A stretch of DNA of 15,313 bases from CAVPEW01 sp050247895 (lineage in GTDB: Bacteria > Actinomycetota > Acidimicrobiia > Acidimicrobiales > VFJN01): the NCBI GenBank assembly GCA_050247895.1, contig JBFWTJ010000069.1:1-15313 (forward strand), written 5' to 3'. Positions 8,102-15,313 of the stretch are shown here, one piece after another (position 1 is the first letter of the stretch; every line of letters begins with the position of its first letter). The translations under genes were made by a program, and so were the position numbers. The notes under the pieces were generated by a model, which searched no databases, was not told where the DNA came from, and was given only the letters and a program-made list of their open reading frames with translations.

Positions 8102-8971
8102 TCAGGCGAGGCGGACCCGGACGGCGGTGACCGCCGAGGGGGTCGCGTCCTCGCCGCCCTCGCTCGACAGGACCAGCACGCCGTGGGTGGCGCCGTCGGG
8201 CACGGTGAAGGGCACGGGGTCGCCGGACCATGGGCCGAGCACGCCGTCGCCGCGGCCGGTCACGAAGCCCTCGGCGAGCGGGGCGGTCGGGTCGCCGTCG
8301 GCGAAGAGCCGGACCTGCACGTGGCCCTCGAAGGCGTAGGCGGACCCGATCGTGGCCAACGGCGAGGCGATGCGCGCGCCGGTGACGGGCTGGTCGAGCA
8401 CGATCGACTCGGTCACCGCGCCGATGACGAACCAGGAGTCGTCCTGGAGCTGGCGGACCATCACCGTGGTCACCGGCCCGGCGGGCCGGGGCCGCAGCTC
8501 GACCTCGCCGGAACGGCTGTCGCCCTGCTGGAGCTCGCCGACCACGGGGTCGGGCATGCCCACGAGATCGACGGCGAACGAGCGGACCGCGGCCACCGGG
8601 TCGCTGAAGCGCTGGGAGGTGCTCGGCGAGGGCCAGAGGGCCACGTCGGGGTCGACGCCACCGGTGGGGATCGTCGAGGTCGTGGTGGTGGTCGTCGTGG
8701 TCGTGGTCGTGGTCGTCGAGGTGACCGTGGTCGAGCTGGGCGTCGGCTCGGTGGCGAGGTCCTCGCCGTCGTCGCGCAGCAGCGCCACCGCGCCCAGGGC
8801 GACGGCGGCCACCACCACGGCGGCGGCCGCGCCGGCCAGGACGCGGGTGCGGGTGGGCCGGGCTTTGGGTGTCATGAGCTCCTCCTCGATGCGGGCCAGG
8901 CTGCCGGGCCGGGGTTCGACGCGGGACGTCCGGTGCTCGATGGCCCGGCGGAGGCGGTCCTCGGTGGTCAT
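8102..8971 (-). CDS. Single-pass membrane protein with Thr-rich stalk and Gmad2-like extracytoplasmic domain; possible sigma-factor partner
   Basis: 289 residues. Residues 1-42 are a charged cytoplasmic head (MTTEDRLRRAIEHR...), 44-65 a single membrane helix, 72-100 a Thr/Ser linker with 13 consecutive Thr, and about 110-190 an uncharacterised part. Residues 194-289 (PVTGARIASPL, then GHVQVRLF, then GPWSGDPVPF) resemble the immunoglobulin-like Gmad2 domain (PF10648) found with GerMN spore-germination-type proteins. Its ATG overlaps the stop of the sigma-factor gene (ATGA, 8968-8971), so the two are coupled. The layout (small cytosolic head, one helix, external sensor) is that of a membrane anti-sigma or sensor protein, but there is no HxxxCxxC zinc anti-sigma motif. 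The regulatory role is therefore inference from position. In mycobacteria this chromosomal slot is near lpqB, another surface protein with GerMN-type domains. Confidence 0.85.
   Translation of the reverse strand: MTTEDRLRRAIEHRTSRVEPRPGSLARIEEELMTPKARPTRTRVLAGAAAAVVVAAVALGAVALLRDDGEDLATEPTPSSTTVTSTTTTTTTTTTTTTSTIPTGGVDPDVALWPSPSTSQRFSDPVAAVRSFAVDLVGMPDPVVGELQQGDSRSGEVELRPRPAGPVTTVMVRQLQDDSWFVIGAVTESIVLDQPVTGARIASPLATIGSAYAFEGHVQVRLFADGDPTAPLAEGFVTGRGDGVLGPWSGDPVPFTVPDGATHGVLVLSSEGGEDATPSAVTAVRVRLA
8678..8716 (-). repeat. Trinucleotide-type tract coding for 13 consecutive threonines
   Basis: On the + strand this reads as an irregular run of GGT/CGT triplets (ACC/ACG Thr codons on the - strand). 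Slippage would change stalk length by whole residues without a frameshift. Mixed codons make it less slippage-prone than a pure repeat. Confidence 0.7.
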
Positions 8972-9483
8972 CCTCCGGCCCCCAGTCGTTCGGCGAGGCC
9001 GCGCAGGCCCCGGTGGGCGTGGGTCTTGACCGACCCGGGCGAGATGCCCAGGGTGGCGGCGATCTCGGCCTCGGGGAGGTCGAGGTAGTAGCGCAGGGCG
9101 AGGACCTCGCGCTGGCGGTCGGGCAGGGTCCGCAGGGCGGCCAGGACCCGGCGGGCGTCGTCGGCCGCGGTGGCCGTGGCCTCGGCCGAGGGCCCCGGTT
9201 CCGGGGCCGCCGCGAGGTGGCGCCGGCGCACGGTCCGGCCCCGCAGGTGGGAGCGGGCCCCGTTGAGGACGGCGCTGCGCAGGTAGGCGGGGGCCCGCGT
9301 GGGGTCGGTCGGTCCGCCCCGGCGCCAGACCCGGACGAAGGCCTCCTGGACGATCTCCTCGCAGGTCCCGACGTCGTCGACAAGCAGCGACGCCAGCCGC
9401 ACCAGGGCGCGGTAGTGCTCGCGGTGGAGCTCGGCGAGCTCGTGCGGTCCCAACCCGCGCTGCGCCGGCATGGCGGCCATCAT
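8968..9483 (-). CDS. ECF-type (sigma-70 family, SigE-like) RNA polymerase sigma factor
   Basis: 171 residues from the ATG at 9483; ATGs at 9480 and 9471 are alternatives. The frame is open further upstream (to 9675), but that stretch is Arg/Pro-rich, unlike the family, and runs through the comF gene on the other strand. Region 2 covers about residues 16-84 (HREHYRALVRLASLLVD, then EEIVQEAFVRVWRR). Region 4 covers about 116-165 (LPDRQREVLALRYY, LPEAEIAATLGIS, then SVKTHAHRGL), a complete helix-turn-helix for -35 recognition. There is no region 3, consistent with an extracytoplasmic-function sigma factor. It directs RNA polymerase to a small regulon, unknown here. It is coupled to the downstream membrane protein, its likely partner or regulator. 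A TGTCAAC-N16-CGTC element just upstream could be an autoregulated promoter. Confidence 0.92.
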   Translation of the reverse strand: MMAAMPAQRGLGPHELAELHREHYRALVRLASLLVDDVGTCEEIVQEAFVRVWRRGGPTDPTRAPAYLRSAVLNGARSHLRGRTVRRRHLAAAPEPGPSAEATATAADDARRVLAALRTLPDRQREVLALRYYLDLPEAEIAATLGISPGSVKTHAHRGLRGLAERLGAGG

Positions 9484-9492
9484 GACGTGACA

Positions 9493-9519
9493 GACGCCCG
9501 AGGCGGGGATCGGTTGACA
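9493..9519 (-). promoter_or_regulatory. Candidate ECF promoter (TGTCAAC-N16-CGTC) of the sigma-factor operon
   Basis: Read on the - strand, TGTCAAC (9519-9513) is followed after 16 nt by CGTC (9496-9493). An AAC-containing -35 and a CGTC -10 at 16-nt spacing are typical of ECF promoters. Transcription would start about 9486-9488, only a few nt before ATG 9483. Positive autoregulation is the usual pattern and is inferred here. Confidence 0.4.
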
Positions 9520-9569
9520 GGCGCGTCGACCTTTTCTCCGGCGGACCGTGCCGGGGGGACTTCCCGTCG

Positions 9570-10193
9570 GTGGTCGGTCGTACCGTCGGGCGGGTGCTGG
9601 TCCCGTCGTGCTGCGCCCTGTGCCGGTCGCCCGGTGCCCCGGTCTGCCGGGCGTGCGAGCGCCGGCTCGGCGCACCGCCGCACCTGCCCGCGCCGGGCGG
9701 CCTCGAGGTGTGCGAGGTGCTCTACCTCTACGACGAGGCGAGCCGGGCGCTGCTGCTGGCCCTGAAGCGGGCCGACCGGCGGGAGGTCGTCGGGTGGTTG
9801 GCCGACCGGTTGGCGGTCGCCGCGGGCGCGGGGCCGGTGCCCGCGGCGGTGACCTGGGCCCCGACCGGAGCGGCGAGGCGGCGGGCCCGGGGCTTCGACC
9901 AGTCGGAGCTGCTGGCCCGGGCCACCGCCCGGCGGCTCGGGGTGGCCGCCCGGCCGCTGCTGCGCCGGCGCCCCGGGCCGGCCCAGGCCACCCGCCGGCG
10001 GGAGGAGCGCGTCCGGCACGCCGGCTTCGCCCTCCGGGGTCGTGGCGGACCGGGCCCGGTGGTGGTGGTCGACGACGTCGTGACCACCGGCGCGACGCTG
10101 TCGGCGGCGGCCCGGGCCCTGCGTACCGGGGGTGCGGCGCACGTGTGCGCCCTGGCCGTCGCCCGGGCGCCGCGGCCGGCCGCGACCTGCTGA
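9570..10193 (+). CDS. comF: ComF-family amidophosphoribosyltransferase-like protein
   Basis: 207 residues from GTG 9570. A second in-frame GTG at 9594 (MLVPSCCALCR...) is equally plausible, since a TACCGT -10 box at 9581-9586 would give a leaderless transcript starting there. The N-terminal zinc-ribbon cysteines are at 14, 15, 18, 26 and 29 (CCALCRSPGAPVCRAC). RGFDQSELLAR at 108-117 and the PRPP-binding loop VVVVDDVVTTGAT at 164-176 define the type I phosphoribosyltransferase domain of ComF/GntX proteins. ComF is needed for DNA uptake in competent bacteria, but in actinobacteria its substrate and role are not established. The gene stands alone between the divergent sigma-factor operon and hpf, as comF-like Rv3242c does next to the HPF gene in mycobacteria. 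Confidence 0.88.
   Translation: MVGRTVGRVLVPSCCALCRSPGAPVCRACERRLGAPPHLPAPGGLEVCEVLYLYDEASRALLLALKRADRREVVGWLADRLAVAAGAGPVPAAVTWAPTGAARRRARGFDQSELLARATARRLGVAARPLLRRRPGPAQATRRREERVRHAGFALRGRGGPGPVVVVDDVVTTGATLSAAARALRTGGAAHVCALAVARAPRPAATC
9581..9586 (+). promoter_or_regulatory. Candidate -10 box (TACCGT) for comF
   Basis: A TANNNT box whose predicted start (9593-9594) coincides with the GTG at 9594. If it is functional, the GTG at 9570 cannot be the start on that transcript. Confidence 0.3.
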
Positions 10194-10213
10194 CAGGGCG
10201 CCCGCGCGAGGGC

Positions 10214-10219
10214 TACGGT
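10214..10219 (+). promoter_or_regulatory. Candidate -10 box (TACGGT) for hpf
   Basis: A TANNNT box in the 57-nt gap after comF. The predicted start near 10226 leaves a leader of about 25 nt holding the GGGAGG ribosome binding site. Confidence 0.35.
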
Positions 10220-10238
10220 GCGGGCAGCGACAGCGAAC

Positions 10239-10244
10239 GGGAGG
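10239..10244 (+). promoter_or_regulatory. Ribosome binding site deciding the hpf start
   Basis: GGGAGG lies 6 nt before the second of two adjacent GTG codons (10251) and only 3 nt before the first (10248). This favours 10251, which also gives the family-like N-terminus MEITVSARN. Confidence 0.65.
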
Positions 10245-10250
10245 TACGTG

Positions 10251-10604
10251 GTGGAGATCACCGTCAGCGCCCGGAACGTCGACATCTCGCCTGTGCTTCG
10301 AGAGGCGGCCGAACGAAAGCTCGGCCGCCTCCGTCGTCTCCAGGCGGGCATCGACCGCGTCATCGTCCACTTCACCGAGGAGCAGAACCCGCGGATCGCC
10401 GAGAGGGAGATCTGCGAGGTCATGCTGGCCGGCAAGGGACGGGTCGTGCGGTGCAAGGTCGCGGCCCGCGACGCGTTCGCGGCGATCGACCTGGCCGTCG
10501 ACAAGCTCGAGCACCAGCTGGCCCGGCTCAAGGGCAAGGTCGAGGCCCGGAACCGGGGTGGTGCCCACGCCGGCGACGAGGTCTTCCGGGCCGCCACGGC
10601 CTAG
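10251..10604 (+). CDS. hpf: Short ribosome hibernation-promoting factor / RaiA-type translation inhibitor
   Basis: 117 residues from GTG 10251. The family fold (S30AE, beta-alpha-beta-beta-beta-alpha) is evident: MEITVSARNVDIS at 1-13, the first helix ISPVLREAAERKLGRL at 12-27, DRVIVHF at 35-41, EICEVMLAGKG at 53-63, VVRCKVAARDAFAAIDLAV at 65-83, then the second helix LEHQLARLKGKVEAR to 100. The protein binds the 30S decoding centre and silences ribosomes in stationary phase or stress. Actinobacterial HPF is normally the long form, with a C-terminal dimerisation domain that pairs ribosomes into 100S particles. Here a TAG ends the gene after a short Gly/Ala-rich tail, and no motif of that domain (such as PMSxEEA or YRRxDGxYG) is found downstream. 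It lies between comF and, beyond an inserted pair, secA, as in mycobacteria. Confidence 0.92.
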   Translation: MEITVSARNVDISPVLREAAERKLGRLRRLQAGIDRVIVHFTEEQNPRIAEREICEVMLAGKGRVVRCKVAARDAFAAIDLAVDKLEHQLARLKGKVEARNRGGAHAGDEVFRAATA

Positions 10605-10614
10605 GCGACGGTCC

Positions 10615-10645
10615 TCGGCGCCGCCGCCTCGGCCGGCGGCGCCGA
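10615..10645 (+). terminator. Terminator-like hairpin after hpf
   Basis: GGCGCCGCC (10617-10625) pairs with GGCGGCGCC (10635-10643), extended by two outer pairs to 11, with a 9-nt loop, 10 nt after the hpf stop. There is no U-tract. Confidence 0.55.
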
Positions 10646-10845
10646 CCGACGCACCTCCACGCCACGACCCGGAGCGCACCGGGCCCCGCCTGGGGGGTCC
10701 GGATCGCACCGGCCCGCCTGCGGGCCCCGGGCCTGAGCCGAGCCGCCCGCGGGGCCGGACCCGCATCGGTCCGCGCCCGCGGGCCGTGTCGGCGCGGTGG
10801 GAGCGACGGGCGCGGGCTGCCGGCCCGCTCCGGACCGGGTAGGTG
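10646..10845. other. GC-rich stretch without a recognised gene
   Basis: About 200 nt between the hpf terminator and the marR promoter. All frames give low-complexity Arg/Pro/Gly sequence with no family resemblance. Short hairpins such as GGCCCG (10711-10716) with CGGGCC (10721-10726) and near-repeats of GGTCCG/GGACCC are present, but nothing identifies an RNA gene. Confidence 0.5.
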
Positions 10846-10875
10846 TTGGCCGGCGGGGTCCCGAGCGGGAATACT
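10846..10875 (+). promoter_or_regulatory. Candidate promoter of the marR-MFS operon
   Basis: TTGGCC (10846-10851), an 18-nt spacer and AATACT (10870-10875) give 4/6 matches to each housekeeping box, with a predicted start near 10882. The local drop in GC content supports a promoter. Confidence 0.4.
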
Positions 10876-10886
10876 GGGGCGAGATG

Positions 10887-10901
10887 TTTAGTTCAGGTAA
10901 G
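10887..10901 (+). promoter_or_regulatory. Imperfect palindrome, candidate MarR operator
   Basis: TTTAGTT-C-AGGTAAG is centred on 10894, with 4 of 7 symmetric positions matching. It lies in an AT-rich island between the predicted start and the marR ATG (10904). Binding there would block the operon, the usual MarR autoregulation. Symmetry is weak. Confidence 0.3.
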
Positions 10902-10903
10902 AG

Positions 10904-11377
10904 ATGATCAAGACGGGACCCGGCACGCGGAACCTGGTGGAGGTGGCCGCGGCGCTCCGGCTGGCCGTCGGGCGCACCGCCCGGCGCATGCGCCAGGAGG
11001 CCGACGGCCGCAACCTCACCCAGATGGGCATCCTCTTCACGCTCGACCACCGGGGCCCCATGACCCTGGGCGAGCTGGCCTCCGCCGAGCGGGTCGCGCC
11101 GCCCACCATCACCAAGGCCGTGGCCAACCTGGAGGCCGACGGCCTGCTCCGCAAGGAGATCGACGAGGACGACCGGCGGATCCAGTGGGCCCGGCTCACC
11201 GCCGCCGGCCGGCAGGAGGTCGACCAGGTCCGCAGCCGCCGGGAGGCCTGGCTGGCCACGCGGCTGGCCGAGCTGGACCCCCGGGACGTCGAGCGGCTGG
11301 CCGAGGTGGTCCCGCTCCTGGAGCAGATCGCAGCCGACGAGGAGGTGGCGCCCGGCGGCCCCCGGGCGGGGCGGTGA
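10904..11377 (+). CDS. MarR-family transcriptional regulator
   Basis: 157 residues. ATG 10904 follows a weak AGGTAAGAG. Residues 53-100 form the winged helix-turn-helix: MTLGELASAERVAPPTITKA for the recognition region, then NLEADGLLRKE and the wing with DEDDRR at 87-92, the conserved D-x-R of MarR proteins. Helices before and after (10-48 and 103-145) would make the dimer interface. MarR proteins usually repress an adjacent efflux gene and release DNA on binding a small phenolic or lipophilic compound. The next gene is an MFS exporter overlapping by 4 nt (GTGA), so local control of that transporter is the natural reading. No redox-sensing cysteine is present, so an OhrR-type peroxide sensor is unlikely. 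The ligand is unknown. Confidence 0.92.
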   Translation: MIKTGPGTRNLVEVAAALRLAVGRTARRMRQEADGRNLTQMGILFTLDHRGPMTLGELASAERVAPPTITKAVANLEADGLLRKEIDEDDRRIQWARLTAAGRQEVDQVRSRREAWLATRLAELDPRDVERLAEVVPLLEQIAADEEVAPGGPRAGR

Positions 11378-12660
11378 CCCGGCTCCGGGGCGAGGCCCGG
11401 TCGACCTTCCGTTCGCTGCGGCACCGCAACTTCCGCCTCTTCTTCGTCGGCCAGGCCATCTCCCAGACCGGGACGTGGATGACCACGATCGCCCAGGTCC
11501 TCCTGGTCCTGGACCTGACCGACTCGGGCGTGGCCCTCGGCCTGCTCACCGCCTTCCAGTTCGGTCCGGTCCTGCTCCTGGGCGCCTGGGCCGGCGCGGT
11601 GGTGGACCGCAGCGACAAGCTGCGGATGCTCAAGGCCTTCCAGGTGGCGGCGATGGTCCAGTCGCTGGTGCTGGGCTCGCTGGTCCTGGCCGGGTGGGCC
11701 AGCGTGCCGGTCATCTACGCCATGGCCACGGTGCAGGGCCTCATCACCGCCTTCGACAACCCCCTGCGACGGTCCTTCGTCATGGAGGCGGTGACCGAGG
11801 ACGACGTGGCCAACGCGGTCAGCCTCAACACGGCGATGATGGTCGGCTCGCGGATCTTCGGCCCCGCCCTGGCCGGCCTGATGGTCCTGACCGTGGGCTA
11901 CGGCTGGACCTTCCTGCTCGACTCGGTGTCCTTCGTCGCCGTGCTGGCCGGCCTGTCCCGCATCCGTCCCGAGGAGCTCCGCCTGGGCCAGATCTCCGAG
12001 CGGGCCAAGGGCCAGGTGCGCGAAGGGCTGCGCTACCTCCACTCGGACCGGCGCCTGTTCGTGCCGATCGTGATGTGCGCCATCGTGGGGACGCTGGCCT
12101 ACAACTTCCAGGTCACGATGCCCCTGCTGGTGACCGGCCCGCTCGACGGCAGCGAGGGCGACTTCACCATCCTCTTCTCGATCCTCAGCCTCGGGTCGGT
12201 GTTCGGCGCCCTGTGGACGGCACGGCAGAAGGCGGTCACCCCCCGCCAGATGGTCGGCTCGGTCCTGCTCTTCGGCCTGTCCATGCTGCTGATCGCGGCG
12301 GCGCCCCGCATGGCCGTCGCCTACCCGGTGTCCCTGCTGGTGGGCCTGGGTGCGGTCGTCTTCATGACCTCGATCAACGCCGGCGTCCAGCTCCTCGCCG
12401 CGCCGGAGTACCGGGGTCGGGTCATCGCCATCCACGCCATCGTCTTCATCGGCAGCACCCCCATCGGCGGTCCCCTGGTGGGATGGGCGGCCGAGGTCGG
12501 CGGGGCCCGCCTGTCGATCCTCATCGGCGCCGCGTCCTGCCTGGTCGCGGCGGTCTACGGGTACCGGGCGCTGCTGGTCCCCGAGCGCCGGGAGGCCTCG
12601 ACGCCGGCCCTCGCCGAGGCCCGGATCGGGGCCGCCGACGTGGTCACCCTGGCCGACTGA
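11374..12660 (+). CDS. MFS transporter, MFS_3/EntS-like drug or metabolite exporter
   Basis: 428 residues from GTG 11374, which overlaps the marR stop. The frame is open upstream, but the family N-terminus (SLRHRNFRLFFVGQAIS, then QTGTWMTTIAQ) begins here. Twelve hydrophobic segments can be counted, in two groups of six separated by a charged loop at about 197-228. The loop after the second segment, AGAVVDRSDKLRML at 74-87, is the MFS motif A. FDNPLRRSFVMEAV at 127-140, followed by VANAVSLN, is typical of the MFS_3 (PF05977) group that includes the enterobactin exporter EntS and macrolide efflux proteins. The role is likely proton-driven export of a compound sensed by the coupled MarR protein; the substrate cannot be predicted. 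This pair separates hpf from secA, which are adjacent in mycobacteria. Confidence 0.9.
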   Translation: MTRLRGEARSTFRSLRHRNFRLFFVGQAISQTGTWMTTIAQVLLVLDLTDSGVALGLLTAFQFGPVLLLGAWAGAVVDRSDKLRMLKAFQVAAMVQSLVLGSLVLAGWASVPVIYAMATVQGLITAFDNPLRRSFVMEAVTEDDVANAVSLNTAMMVGSRIFGPALAGLMVLTVGYGWTFLLDSVSFVAVLAGLSRIRPEELRLGQISERAKGQVREGLRYLHSDRRLFVPIVMCAIVGTLAYNFQVTMPLLVTGPLDGSEGDFTILFSILSLGSVFGALWTARQKAVTPRQMVGSVLLFGLSMLLIAAAPRMAVAYPVSLLVGLGAVVFMTSINAGVQLLAAPEYRGRVIAIHAIVFIGSTPIGGPLVGWAAEVGGARLSILIGAASCLVAAVYGYRALLVPERREASTPALAEARIGAADVVTLAD

Positions 12661-12661
12661 G

Positions 12662-12701
12662 GCCGGGTCCGGGCCTGCCGACCGCGGGCCCCCGACCCGG
12701 C
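12662..12701 (+). terminator. Terminator-like hairpin between the MFS gene and secA
   Basis: GCCGGGTC (12662-12669) pairs with GACCCGGC (12694-12701), and inside it GGGCC (12671-12675) pairs with GGCCC (12687-12691). It starts at the stop codon of the transporter gene and ends just before the secA -10 box, insulating the two. No U-tract. Confidence 0.6.
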
Positions 12702-12703
12702 GG

Positions 12704-12709
12704 TAGCCT
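12704..12709 (+). promoter_or_regulatory. Candidate -10 box (TAGCCT) for secA
   Basis: A TANNNT box with a predicted start near 12716, 4 nt before the ATG at 12720. No Shine-Dalgarno lies between, so the transcript would be nearly leaderless. Confidence 0.4.
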
Positions 12710-12719
12710 CGGATGCCGC

Positions 12720-15313
<2,594 letters not shown>

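Noticed and set aside
8678..8716. The poly-Thr triplet tract as a phase-variation switch
   Set aside because: It changes length in whole codons, so it cannot turn the gene off, and the mixed codons limit slippage; it is better explained as a stalk.
9514..9519. Perfect TTGACA on the + strand, a possible -35 for comF
   Set aside because: No acceptable -10 lies 16-18 nt downstream (TCCGGC there); the same bases read better as the -35 of the sigma operon on the other strand.
9484..9675. N-terminal extension of the sigma factor by 64 residues
   Set aside because: It is Arg/Pro/Gly-rich, overlaps comF on the other strand and runs through the likely promoter; region 2 starts normally after ATG 9483.
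10605..10860. A decayed HPF C-terminal domain or a small gene in the gap before marR
   Set aside because: No frame on either strand shows the domain's motifs or any family likeness; the sequence is low-complexity GC-rich.

Overview
The window is very GC-rich (roughly 70-75% by eye), with GTG starts, 4-nt stop/start overlaps and TANNNT -10 boxes close to start codons. All of this points to a high-GC actinobacterium. The gene set and order (manB, a Trm112-like gene, an SIS isomerase, ahcY, comF, hpf, secA) follow the known mycobacterial/actinobacterial neighbourhood of sahH and secA1. The long Thr/Pro-rich linkers and the altered gene content would fit a deep-branching class such as Acidimicrobiia, but that placement is inference.

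Region 1 (1-6458, + strand) looks like a mannose and polyprenyl-sugar cassette. It holds a polytopic membrane protein (5' end outside the window), a GtrA-GT2 fusion glycosyltransferase overlapping it by 4 nt, a phosphomannomutase/phosphoglucomutase, a small Trm112-like protein and an SIS-domain phosphoglucose/phosphomannose isomerase. Together they could carry fructose-6-P to mannose-6-P to mannose-1-P, and a GDP-mannose-derived sugar to a lipid carrier for use at the membrane. The GDP-mannose pyrophosphorylase is not in the window.

Region 2 (6459-8091) is ahcY (S-adenosylhomocysteine hydrolase). Its ~90-nt leader can fold so that an upstream CCTCC pairs with the GGAGG Shine-Dalgarno, with competing alternative helices. 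This is the best candidate here for an undescribed regulatory RNA. A strong bidirectional terminator hairpin separates ahcY from the convergent genes.

Region 3 (8102-9483, - strand) is a two-gene operon: an ECF-type sigma factor and, translationally coupled to it, a single-pass membrane protein with a poly-Thr stalk and a Gmad2-like extracytoplasmic domain. It occupies the place where mycobacteria carry mtrA-mtrB-lpqB.

Region 4 (9570-12660, + strand) has comF, a short hibernation-promoting factor, a roughly 200-nt GC-rich gap without a gene, and a coupled marR-MFS exporter pair. Region 5 (12720-end) is secA, cut by the window edge near its C-terminus. No tRNA, rRNA, CRISPR, insertion sequence or phage gene was seen.
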